From NCBI GenBank assembly GCA_023334545.1, contig JAADVB010000008.1:62001-126000 (forward strand): a DNA stretch of 64,000 nucleotides, in the 5' to 3' direction. A program made the translations under genes and the position numbers. Below the pieces are notes generated by a model that worked only from the letters and a program-made list of their open reading frames with translations, had not been told where the DNA came from and did not search any database. This stretch comes from Salisapilia sapeloensis. Taxonomy: Eukaryota; Oomycota; Peronosporomycetes; Peronosporales; Salisapiliaceae. This document shows, in pieces, positions 11,482-22,183 of this stretch (position 1 is the first letter of the stretch; every line of letters begins with the position of its first letter).

Positions 11482-13411
11482 ATGGGGTATAGTGGCTTGA
11501 AAAATCCTTCACATCACATGTAGCTAAAAGAGTGATGTAGAGACGCGTTTGGTGGGGAATACTTGATACTTCCAACCGAAGCTGAGGCGTTGATTGAAAG
11601 TCTGTGCAATGTGCCGCTGGATGAGATTGGATTAGAGTCTAGATGGATGACGTATCATACGAATATGGAGAAGTTGAATTTGCAAGCGCATCAATCTGTG
11701 CAAAAGCAGCAAGACAACTTTGTCGTCGAAGGTCTATTGACGTACAACAAGTTTCCACTCGTCATCGGCAATATGCTCCAGTGTGAGATTTGGAAGCAGA
11801 AAGTATATCCTCGATTGCAAACGAAAAGCAATTCGAATGTCGCACTACGAGTCTACTTTATCGTAAGGAATCATCAAGATTTACTACTTGAGATTTATTA
11901 TTTAACTACTGTTTGGGTAGTTGTATCATGAAGCCCTGCTCTGTAACTTACTAGAGCTGGCGTTCGCCCAAGAGCATGTCATCCAGTCGATGGACGAAGA
12001 CTATATCCTTGAAGTGGTCGACTTTTGTCTTCGTAAGATCACTTGGTTACTATCTCTCTCGCCCAAGCAGCTCGCATCTATACAAAATCCGTATTCTGAT
12101 ACCTCCAAAGAAGCCGTGTCCGCTCTTGCTCTGTCAACTGAGCCGTCCATTGACCAGCAGTCAATGGAGCTCGACTTTCGTGTTGCAGTCCAAAGCATCA
12201 CGCTTCTCCGTTACGTTAGTGAGAAGCTTCATTTACTATCACTTGGCGTTGTCTCTCGTCTGTTGGACAAGCACGATGTTCTTTTATCTCTCGTTCCACT
12301 CGTTGAGAATCCACCGTGGACATGTCGAACGACTAGACCTAACGGAGATGTGGTGTGGAAGAAGTTTGTGCAACAAAAGTGGAAAACAGTCGAAGCAAAG
12401 GACTTGCTCCAACTCACAAGTACTGAAGCTCAAGTGTGGATTGCTATCTATTACCTTCTCTGCACCAAGTCTGCTCGTGACCAGTATGAAATTACATCCT
12501 TCCGCAAGAATCAACTTGTCCGCATTCGGAAGTTTATGAATGACGTACTAGTGGATCAACTCCCTATGCTCGTAGACATCCAACGTTACTTGGATGAACT
12601 TGCCATCACGAATGTCGACTTGATGCATGGTGCTCGTCAAGCCAAATCGAGTCTAGTCATGGAAACGGTGCCTTATATTCGACAATCGATCCACACTCAA
12701 TTCAAGAACAGGTACGATGACATTGCGCAAGACTTTGATACGAGAGGCAAGTCGATGGAGAGACGACAAGATCTAATGCAGTTAGCTGACTTGTATCAAC
12801 TCGACGGTATCGATGAACTCGTGGATGAAGGTTTCCAAGAACCGATTCGAGAGGAAGACAAGGAGAAAGATAAAGACGTAGAAAGAGTAGATGAACTGAT
12901 GATACCAACGACAGTCAAGCTCATCTTTGATAACGTTGCCAATCGAGCAGCTAGTCACGAGCCATTGATCCAGGAGATATCCACAACTAGTGACAGCACT
13001 TCTCTCCCAAGTAAGTCGGGCAATGTACTGCCTCAAGTAGAGGTAGAGTGTATCGTGGATGCAACACAAGTGAAGATGATGGAGAACGGAAAGCTACAGT
13101 ACTACCGCTATCCAATGAAGAAAAAGAGTGAAGCATTGACGATTGCTGCGACATCTAAAGTAGATGCTCACATCTCCTTTGCGCCAGAGGAGAAAGCTAT
13201 CGACGGACTTGACAACCAGGACGAAAGCACGATCGTCACGGTTTCATGTGGAAACCTAAAGCTGCCAACTTCCAGCACCCAAAAGATGTGGACGCAACTC
13301 GGGTCACTACAAGACGGAAGTCTATCAGTCATCCAGTGTCAGTGCGTCCCACATACGAGCATTCGAGACACGTACACGATCGGTTCCGTCTTCCTTTGTG
13401 TGCCTTTTTAA
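11482..13411 (+). CDS. ZMYND10-like axonemal dynein assembly factor, MYND finger absent
   Basis: Homologue of ZMYND10, a cytoplasmic co-chaperone for assembling ciliary dynein arms. Exon 1 is proposed as 11482-11486 (ATGGG), joined through a 54-nt intron (11487-11540) to give MGDAFGGEYLILPTEAEALI. This mirrors the human MGD...LLPGEAEVLV start. The longer frame has no in-frame ATG of its own there and meets a stop at 11533. A second intron is 11863-11920 (58 nt). The product has 605 residues. Family matches are NMEKLNLQA, MLQCEIWKQKVYPRL, LYHEALLCNLLELAF, ILEVVDFCLRKITWLL, TSTEAQVWIAIYYLL and LVDQLPMLVDIQRYLDELA. After about residue 340 the human protein has a MYND zinc finger. Here there is instead ~250 residues with no MYND Cys/His pattern (ending TYTIGSVFLCVPF). 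It implies motile flagella. Confidence 0.88.
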
Positions 13412-13494
13412 ATTTAACAAAAAGACAAGAGAAATTGCCAAATCGATTCTTGTTTCATTTAGCACTTGATGAAAGATCCAACTACTCGTACGTC

Positions 13495-14921
13495 TTATTC
13501 CTCCAACATCTTACCGTCTTTCATCTTCAAGATCATGGCGTCGACACGTTCCGTTGCCTTGGGAATATCCAATTCCAAGTCACCCAGTCGCTGACGCACA
13601 CGTTCCACGCCTTTCGACAACTGGACCTTGGTCATCACGTCGTCTTGGATGAAAAATTCCAGCAACGCAACCATGTCGTCATCCTTCTTCTCTTCCAATG
13701 CGTTCACAATGCCTTGTTTCACCACTTCATGGTGGAACTGCGGCACGTCCAGCTCCTTGACGCAACGTTTCGCTTCCTCCTTGTCACCCGACATGAGGTA
13801 CTCTTTCGTTAAGTGGTCGATGGCTGTCTTCAATTCATCCACTGGACGTCCATCGCCAGGTCCCCACGCTTTCTCCATACGCGCCGAGCCGTGGCTGATG
13901 CTGAGCTTCTGAATGGCTTCGGCCGCAATCGAAGGCGCATACCGAGTGATGAACGGATCTTCCAAGAAGGACGGAGGAAGGATTTCGTCCACAATGGCGC
14001 GAGCACAGAAGAGTGCTAGCATCGTTCGAGCAGACGGAATGTCGATTTGCAGGTCGTCGGCCAGCAAAAGGACACGCTTGAACCCCATGGCGATCTCAGG
14101 CGGCGTCAGAGAGTTCAAGTAGAGCGCCGAGAGGAGACGGGAGACGCGTTCGCGCTCCTTGTCGTGACGATCCATGGCCATCGTCATCGCTCGTTTCACC
14201 ACTTCATAGTGGAATTCACGCTGGTCCAACTCTTCCAACGCACTAATGACTTCTTCAATATCACCACTCGTCAAGTACTCTTCCAGAATCTCGACAATGC
14301 GCTTCTTGATCTCAAGCGGAGGCGTCACGGCGAGTTCCTTGGCAGCAAGATCGTCCGGCTCGAGGTTGATCGGCTCCGACTTCTTGGCAGGTGGCGCGCC
14401 AGTTGAAATGAGCACGACGTTTTCCTCGGCTTCACTGTCATAGTTCGGGTCGTCGCCATCCACGGCCGTGACCGCCGTCATCACTTCATTGTTCTTCTTG
14501 CTCCACACACCTTTCTGCCCGCCGCCCATGCGCTTCTCCAGATCCCGAGACTTGCTGCGCTCCTTGCGCACTGGCGCTGGTTTCTCTCCAGCATTGCCTT
14601 TATTCGACGGAGCACTGTTGCTTCGACTTAAGGATCTGGCTTTACCTACATGCATGCAGAGAATATAGTCGTCAGTAAGCCTATTTATAAGCAATAATAG
14701 CGACGCATATACAAGTATATTGGATGCAATATGCATGTTCAGTACATCTTGCAAATACATTCGTACAGGACAAGATACAAGATACAGCAGAGCATGAATA
14801 TAAACGGATACAAAAGATGCTAGCTCGAAAGATTTGCCTTAAGAACACGGAAAAACGTAGCTGCAAACGTACCTTTATCAGAGGTAGGCGTGCCTTTGGA
14901 GCCCTGCGTCTTGCCCGGCAT
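13495..14921 (-). CDS. PDCD4-like protein with two MA3 domains
   Basis: Homologue of programmed cell death protein 4, which in animals binds eIF4A through MA3 domains and represses cap-dependent translation. Exons are 14921-14873 and 14645-13495. The 227-nt intron (14646-14872, phase 1) is the longest clear intron in the window. The product has 399 residues and begins MPGKTQGSKGTPTSDKGKAR. MA3-1 starts near residue 127 (IKKRIVEILEEYLTSGDIEE, FHYEVVKRAMTMAMD). MA3-2 starts near 281 (LTKEYLMSGDKEEAKRCVKEL, FHHEVVKQGIVNALEEK). The N-terminal region is basic and Ser-rich (RSLSRSNSAPSNKG), like the RNA-binding N-terminus of PDCD4. Plants have related proteins with four MA3 domains; two here matches the animal layout. 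It lies tail-to-tail with ZMYND10 (83 nt). Confidence 0.9.
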
Positions 14922-15188
14922 CTTATGAGCAAGTCGGGAGGGGCAGGGAGGAGAATGGAGCGTTTCGAAAGGAAAGAAGGCGCGAAGGTCACACGGCGTT
15001 TATCTGCTTGTGGGTCTCGCGGCGAATTATATTGTGCGTTTCCGAGACGACGAGCGTCTTTACGACTTCAACAACTAACTCGTACGATTTACGACCGACA
15101 TAGACGTTAAAAGTGACTATTTATTGGAGAAACCTTCACGCGACATCCTACGCACTCCCGCCGTCTTTCATCGTTTGTGCTGTTGCAA

Positions 15189-18100
15189 CTACATGGACGT
15201 CAGTATGGAAGACGTAATAGAGGTAAGTACTAGTAGAGAGTACATAGAGCAGAGCCAAGTGGACTCGTCGATGCTCGTGCCACTGGGTGGGAAGACCCGT
15301 CGACGATGGCAGCGTTCACATTTGGCAACCCAGACGCTATTTTCGAACCGGCAGTCTTCATTCACACATACCCACGTCGAGTGACCTCGAAAAAGTTGAG
15401 CTGTGAGCACTTTCATAATGGGACTTGACATCCTTTCCACTCGAATCCGCGTACTCGCCAACGTCATTGCTGTAACATCATTAGTATCTCTCCCAAGGTT
15501 ACCACAAGTCGAACGTACCATTGGTTTCCTCTGCAGCTTGTATTGCTCCTTTCGATGTTGAAAACGATATCATGGCATCCCCTCTCGGTCGGTGCGAACG
15601 TTGGCACATGAAGACGTCGATTTTGGGAAAGCGTCCAGTGGCATCCATCTCCAATCCAAAAGGAGCAAATGTGTCTTCCAACGTACTCTCGGTCATATTC
15701 TGATGGAGACCAGTCACATAGACCGACCGCAATATACTGTCTTCATTCACACCAACGTTCGTCAAGTCCACTTTAGCATTATTCGACGGCTTTTCATCCA
15801 CTTCATAGTAAAACCCGTCGCTGTCCACATCTTCTGTCGTGCTCATAGCTTCCGACGCACCATTCGACGCCACTTGCGACGTCGTGTCTTCCTCTTCACT
15901 GCTCTGAATAAACTCATCCGTCCTCTCCTCTTTCTCCTTTATACCTCTCTCCTCCCGCTTCTCCCCCACACCTCCCTTCTCTCTATCCTTCGACCAAGAC
16001 CTCCGCTCTCTCTCCTTTGACCTGGACCTTCGTTCTCGATCTTTAGGCCTAGACCGATGCTCTCGATCGTTCAATCTGGATTTGTGATTCTGATCTTTAT
16101 ACTTCCAAGTTGGAGCTTTATCTTGCCGTCGAGGACCGTACCGACTATCAGAGTCCTTTCGACTGTCCGAATCCTTCCATCGAGTGAAATTACGCTTGGT
16201 GTCGTCACGACGTCGACGCTCTGTTTGATTCCCTGCATCCTTGTACCCTCGGCTGTCATACTCCTTGGACGACCGCGTCGTCTCGACCTTTCTCTTCTTC
16301 GGGATCGGTGCATTCTCCAAATCTTTCAGTCGCTTTGCTCTCGCAGCTGCTGCCGTTGTCGTTCCCCACACATTCTTCTCCTGTTGCCTTTTGAATGCAT
16401 TCGGTCGCTTCGTCGTTCCTTTCTCCTCTCGTTCAGTCTCTTTTTTTTGTAAACCCAACGCATCGGAAAGATCCATCTGAGGTGTACGCTTAAAGTTAAA
16501 ATGCTGTTGGACCGGACTATACGAAAGGTATCTCGCCTCAACCTTCGGTTCATCCTGTAACACTTTAATTGAACGTCGATGGAATTGATATTTGCCTTTC
16601 GTCACAGTCGTCGTATGTATCGACGCTTCCTCCCGCTTCGCCATCTTCCGAAGACCGTTCGATCCATTCGGGAATTTTGGTTTATTAGATGATGGAGATG
16701 CTTTGGATGCTGGAGGTTCTTCCTTCTTGGGCTTACGAATCGTCGGAGCGGTGGGGATGGTCTTGCCAATTTTGGGCACTTTAGCTTGAGGCTGGACAGG
16801 TGGAGGGTCGTCTGCTTCCATAACGTCGTCCATGTTGGCGACGTCGTCGTACGCAATATCTGCTGTGCCTGTATCAGACGCTTCATCCATGTCCATGGTG
16901 CCTGTATCGGACGCCTCACCTATATCCATCGTCCCTGTATCCGATACTTCATCCATGAACTCCTCCATCGGTTCATCTACAAACTCAAGACTGGTGGTAG
17001 CAGATGTAGCTGCCACTTCTTCCGGCATGTCTTCTGTGCCATATCCATCGTCTACTTCACCCAAATCGTCATTGGTATCTGAGAACGATACAAAGTCTTC
17101 CTCCTGGTTATTAGAGATTGACGAAGCTTTACTATCATCATAGACACCTATCGTATCTATGCTATCACTTGTAGATGTAGATGGAGGGATTTTCTTTGCT
17201 TTCTTAGATGTTTTAAAATAAGAGAGAGGTTTATCATCATCACTCGAATCCAACGAGATAGTTACTGCAGATTGGATGTCCTGGATTCCTCTTCGTTTCG
17301 GTTTCTCTGGACTCTTGGCTGTTGGTGACTTTTGTGGAAAGTGGTCTCGACCGTCGAGGACAAGTGTCTTGGATGTCGTCTCTGGCTTCCGTAATCGTTT
17401 TTTGCCTTTCACAGCGATCTTGGACTTGGCTAGCAGCTCATCGTCCTTCGTGACCAGGTCCACTTGGAACTCTTTTGGATCGATACTTGTGTGTGCTGGA
17501 GGGGAATAGTCACTCGAGTCATTATCACTATTCACAGGACTACGACGGATGTCTTTTTGGTATTTCGATTGTGAATTTAAAGCTGTAACATGCTTGCTTC
17601 CTGTGATAGTAGGTCTGGACGATGTAGAAGGCGTTGTCTGCTTTTCCTGTCGAGATGTGAACGATTCTTTTCGTCCAGTGACATCAGATTGACGATTATT
17701 AGAGAGTTCATTCACTTTCTCTTGCACAGACCAACTACTGCTTACTTTAGACGGTTTAGATTGGCCTGAAGATAATGCTGCTTGGTTGACTCGGTTCAAA
17801 GAAGCTGTCTTGGGACTTAGTCCACGAACATCTCGCCGCTTGTTCCAGCTACTTTCTGTAGTATGTTTCTCCGTTGACTTTGAAACTGTGGATGAAGGTT
17901 CGACACTGCCGAGTATGGAAAAGCCATTGGATGTAATTTCCAACTCTTCCATTAGGTCATCTACGCCGTCATCCGGAAGGAATAGCTCGGACGTGTCTGA
18001 TACGGAGGTATTCGACTGCATGGACCCAAAGGTCGATGCAACTGACATAGATGTGCTAATGGGGCCATTGGTAATGACATGCGAGTCGCTAGACTTGCCG

Positions 18101-18366
18101 TTGGTCGTAGCATTCTCCAGCATTTGGATGTCTTCGGCACTGACACCACTGAGAAAAGCAAGTGCATCGCTATCAGGTAACAGGTCGGTATCAGAAGCTG
18201 CCTTGTCTATAAGATCTGGTGTCGCATGCCGCTGGTAGTGAATATAATTCAAGTGGCGATGGATCTTATTGAAAATGCTCATCGTGTCTTGCTCCAGCTT
18301 GCGTTCCTTGTACCGGATGTACCGATTGGTGTACTCGACTGCATCTTCCCACTGCTCCTCCGCCAT
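15189..18366 (-). CDS. SR-like nuclear RNA-binding protein: RRM plus RanBP2-type zinc finger
   Basis: Two exons, 18366-15519 and 15469-15189, joined by a 50-nt intron (15470-15518, phase 1), give 1042 residues. Residues 1-45 are charged and helical. A long acidic/Ser-rich region follows, with a threefold repeat near its centre. Next is an Arg/Ser/Lys/Glu-rich segment (RSRPKDRERRSRSKERERR) typical of splicing-speckle proteins. An RRM occupies ~880-963: RNP2 is VYVTGL, RNP1-like is RGDAMISF, and the last strand is RIRVERM. A RanBP2-type finger follows (TWVCVNEDCRFENSVWVAKC, then ERC; cysteines 984, 989, 1000, 1003). RRM plus this finger is the core of FUS/EWS/TAF15, where it binds RNA, but the rest of the protein does not resemble them. 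Role in pre-mRNA processing is inferred. The last ~35 residues could be affected by an unseen 3' intron. Confidence 0.75.
16855..16953 (-). repeat. Three tandem 33-nt repeats encoding SDTGTxDxxEA units
   Basis: Within the SR-like gene, three adjacent 11-residue units read SDTGTMDIGEA, SDTGTMDMDEA and SDTGTADIAYD on the coding strand. The matching plus-strand text repeats gtgcctgtatc or a near copy at 33-nt spacing. This is an in-frame coding minisatellite in an acidic disordered region and may vary in copy number between strains. Confidence 0.8.
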
Positions 18367-19636
18367 GGACGTCCTTATAAAGTAACCTGCCTATAATCAG
18401 CTTGTATGCAGAGGTAGAGGAAGAGTACTGTACTGGATGACCCGGAGTACTTGAGGCACTCGTTTTTCCTTGCACTAATTGTTGTCTATCAAAAAGTATG
18501 GACACATTCGGGTAAATTTATATTGTAGATGATCGAAGAGTTTATTACTCCCGTCATGATTATCAGTGTTTTTAGATGTCCCTTGGATTTGCAGGGGGCA
18601 GGCATGGAAGAGGTACTTGACGATACGCTACTATGATGACTTTGGATGAAAGATACATGCTATCCTTTGACTCGGGATACATTCGATATTTTGATAGCAC
18701 GAAATGATAAGTGTGTCTTTAACATTTGGGAGTTGCAAGTGTTTCGAATGAAATTCTATAAGCACTTTTGATGCGTTGTCAATCAATTGCGTACATCTTG
18801 ACTTGCTTTAGATTAGTATGGCATGATCGGATGAATATTTGCTATCACATAGACTTGTGTTTTTACCTTTTTAGCTGAAATTGGTTCGTACGATTTGTAT
18901 TGCTGGAAATGATGCAGGTGTATTGAAAGTAAAGAACACACGTCCTCTAATGGGAACAATATGTGCCTTTACTTGTAGTTGCCTCTCTTTGCATAAGATT
19001 CTATCGTGTATCACTACTGATGGTCTCAATTCAATTATGGTTCCATCAATACTACGAAGACGAGTCAATTCACAGTCTAGAAATCTATCGCTAATGACTT
19101 GTCTCTTGGCTATTTACTTTTATAGAAATGATCCCATTATACTATACCTTAATTCGAAGGGTAGGCATAATTGTAGGTGTTGCTACCTACAAGGTACCGT
19201 TCAAGCTTCAAGTTCGTTGCTATACCAGTTGACGAATTGATTGTCACTCGAAGATTTTGCTGGTTTAAACAACATGCTGTTTTCTCTATATGACGTTCAA
19301 TGACACAAGTCAATGGAACGATAATCAAGAATACTCAAAAGTTCATCCGTGTAGCTAGCGAGTGCCATCTAAACGACCGTGAAACCTTCGTAGGAGATGC
19401 TATAGCTGTTCACATTTGATCCAATGAATAGAAACAGTATGCTACGGTATCTAACGCATAAGAGGAGCTACGATGAAACGTTTGAGTTGCATGAATCTAT
19501 CCATAGTTGTGAACACGCAGTGAAAGCAAGTTCGCAAGCTCTTCAATTTGCAGCAATTTTTCTTGACGTAAGCAACTTTAAAATGATCCGCCAAGGATGG
19601 ACATACAACACTCACAATTGTGTTAAAAGTTCGTCT
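18367..19636. other. Gene-free AT-rich spacer
   Basis: About 1.27 kb between the start of the SR-like gene and the tRNA gene. The short open frames here lack start context, homology or consistent codon use. I see no transposon ends, tandem repeats or RNA gene. Confidence 0.5.
19625..19628 (-). terminator. RNA polymerase III terminator of tRNA-Ala
   Basis: A run of four T on the minus strand (aaaa on the plus strand) begins 9 nt after the mature 3' end of the tRNA gene, the usual position of a Pol III terminator. Confidence 0.7.
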
Positions 19637-19709
19637 TGGAGAAGCTGGGTATCGATCCCAGTACCTTTCGCATGCTAAGCGAACGCTCTACCATCTGAGC
19701 TACATCCCC
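19637..19709 (-). tRNA. tRNA-Ala (anticodon AGC)
   Basis: The minus strand reads GGGGATGTAGCTCAGATGG at the 5' end, an anticodon arm CGCTTAGCATGCG with AGC, and a T arm CTGGGATCGATACCCAG. It ends CTTCTCCA, giving a 73-nt gene with no intron. The A and B boxes are intact. The acceptor stem keeps the alanine identity pair G3:U70. Position 6:67 is T:T rather than T:A, a single mismatch relative to the usual eukaryotic tRNA-Ala stem, where the 3' strand normally reads CATCTCC. It could still fold. CCA is not encoded. Confidence 0.95.
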
Positions 19710-20884
19710 TTTATATTTAATAATAGTAATTGTTTATATACAAACATAAATTTACATTCTCAGTTTTGTTTCATATATGAAAAAGTTTTTCAGGACAAGT
19801 TATAGGTTCGTCATAGGATGTAGAACTATAAAGAGCGGTTTGGAAACAAAGGTAAGGACCAATTTATGCACTTGCAAATAAAAGGCATTGGTTGGATGAA
19901 AGTATTGACTTTAAAGCATATGAATGTCACTTACTTTGACAGCAATACCTTTGTCAGGTTTCGGAAGTCGTAGTGGCTTGGTAGCTTGGGTTCTTTAGCA
20001 CGCTCAAGTTACGCACTATTCCTTTTTGACCTCGCCACTTCATACGCATTTCGAATCCGTGTGCTCGTCCTCGGAACGTATCAACTTTTATCAAAATCGT
20101 ATATATGATTCATGTCTATATTTTTCAGTGTCGTATCTTACGAGCACAAGCTTCGTTTATCTCTAAAATTGTACACATTACAATTATGACGTGAAAGTAG
20201 CTACTTCCTTTGTCATTTTTGGTGCACGTCTAAACGGTCAAAGTCGCATAAATCTCTTTATAGTCTATCGAGCAATCCGGTCTTCAACGGCAAGTTATGA
20301 GCTAAAATTTGGCTTCAGTCAGGTAGAGAGCTAGGATTCTCCCGATATGAAAGACTGTGAATATATTGGAAACCAATTTCAACAATCTTAAAATTATTTT
20401 TATTATTTCGACCTCGTCTTGGGCATGACGGTCAATTAAAAGCAACTTTGATACTCATTTCCCTTATATGTCATTTACAAAAAATACAAGGTGTATCCTT
20501 ACATCAGACTATGTTATATCAACAAAACCTATTCAAGACTTCGATCGTGTACAAGCGGCATGTTCCCATTCTCCTTGAACCCATGGTCATCCACACGATA
20601 CTAGCAATAACAGTCTTTCATCAGCGCATCTTACTTTCAAAACAAACTATGAAGACGAATGTTCTGGTGGGATTTATATGCCGGTATGGTATTTTCGAAA
20701 TGTAAAAGTCTTAAGTAGGTAGACAAAAGGCCAATCCTTGGTGACAGGAGACTCCATGCAGCCATCAGTCGTACAACTTTTGTCGACCACTGTTCAAAGT
20801 ATCATATTATAATGTATACTCTGCATACAAATGAATCATCTTGCTGACAAGACTTTCGCACACAACTAAAAACACCGATTGTGG
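19710..20884. other. Gene-free AT-rich spacer upstream of dihydrouridine synthase
   Basis: About 1.17 kb rich in A/T. The only longer open frame (20448-20705) has poor coding character. The last part must contain the promoter of the DUS1 gene. I see no repeats or RNA gene. Confidence 0.5.
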
Positions 20885-22149
20885 ATGGCGGAGGCAGCAC
20901 AAGAGATGAAGCTACGAGGGTATGCGTTTTACAAAGCGATTGGAAGTCCATCTCGGATTGTCGCTCCAATGGTACCTACCCTGACTTTATACTAGCATTG
21001 AACAACAGTAACATGCAAGAAGGTCGATCAATCGGAATTGGCATTCCGAATGCTTTCCCGGCGATACGGCGGACAATTGTGCTATACGCCCATGTTCCAC
21101 AGCAGATTGTTTGCTGAAAGTGAAGACTACCGGAACAAGATGATGGAAGTTCATGCTCAAGACCGACCATTAGTCGTACAGGTACAACTTGCGAGACTAG
21201 AATTATCAGATGTGCGTATTGCAAATGTTAAACAAATTATTTTCATCTAGTTTTGTGGCAACGATCCACAGACGATGTTGGCAGCCGCCAAGCACGTCGA
21301 GTCTCAATGTGACGCTGTAGATCTCAACCTCGGATGTCCTCAGGTACATGAACTTCCAAATTACCACAGCAAATTATAAACTTATCTTTTGTCTAGGGCA
21401 TTGCTCGTAAAGGCCGATACGGCTCGTTCCTAATGAAAGAAAAGGATGTCGTTCGTGAAATTGTTAAGCTGCTCAGCCAGGAACTGTCTGTGCCAGTGAC
21501 TGTCAAAATTCGTGTCTTCCCAGACCGTCAAGAGACGCTGGAGTTTTGTGACATGCTACAGGAAGCAGGCTGTGACCTCTTGACCGTTCACGGTCGTACG
21601 AAAGAGATGAATAAGACGGCTGTCCGAGAAGTTGATCTGGACATTATTCGAGAGATCAAGTCTCGACTACAAATCCCAGTCATCTTGAACGGCGGCATCG
21701 AGACGTATGACGACATTGAAATGTCGTTAAAGCGAACTGGTGCCGATGGTGTCATGAGTTCGGAAGCTATTTTAGAAAACCCAGCTCTTTTCTCTGGCAA
21801 AAACCCCATCTACGACTCGGACGTGTCGTACTTGTCCATGGCAAGAGAGTACCTCGATCTCTCCGACGAGTTCCCTCCTTACACGAACAAGATCGTGCGA
21901 GCTCACTTATTCAAGATCCTTGCGCAGGACCTCGCGAAACATTCTGATCTTCGTCCGCAACTAGCTCAATCCAGTAGCGTCCTAGAGATGAAGGATGTGG
22001 TGGATGAATTAGAGAACCGACAGGATCCACCGACGTACAGTCTAGAGAATAGCTGGTACCGTCGGCATCGCAAGGCGCGACAGTTAGAAGAGGAAAAAGA
22101 CGCGTATGAGCACGTGCTGGACACTGGTTTCGGCGCCTTATTCAACTAA
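20885..22149 (+). CDS. tRNA-dihydrouridine synthase 1 (DUS1)
   Basis: Flavoenzyme that reduces uridines 16/17 of cytoplasmic tRNAs to dihydrouridine. Four exons: 20885-20971, 21023-21181, 21251-21343 and 21397-22149. The introns are 51, 69 and 53 nt, all phase 0. The product has 363 residues and starts [23 protein letters not shown]-barrel landmarks are [53 protein letters not shown] and the signature [20 protein letters not shown] with catalytic Cys111. Further landmarks are [34 protein letters not shown] and [18 protein letters not shown]. The short phase-0 introns fall between these conserved blocks, and splicing restores each motif, which supports the model. Its stop is 34 nt from the stop of the SET fusion gene. 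Confidence 0.95.
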
Positions 22150-22183
22150 CACGAAAGTTCGTTTCAAGCCTACGTCTACTTTA

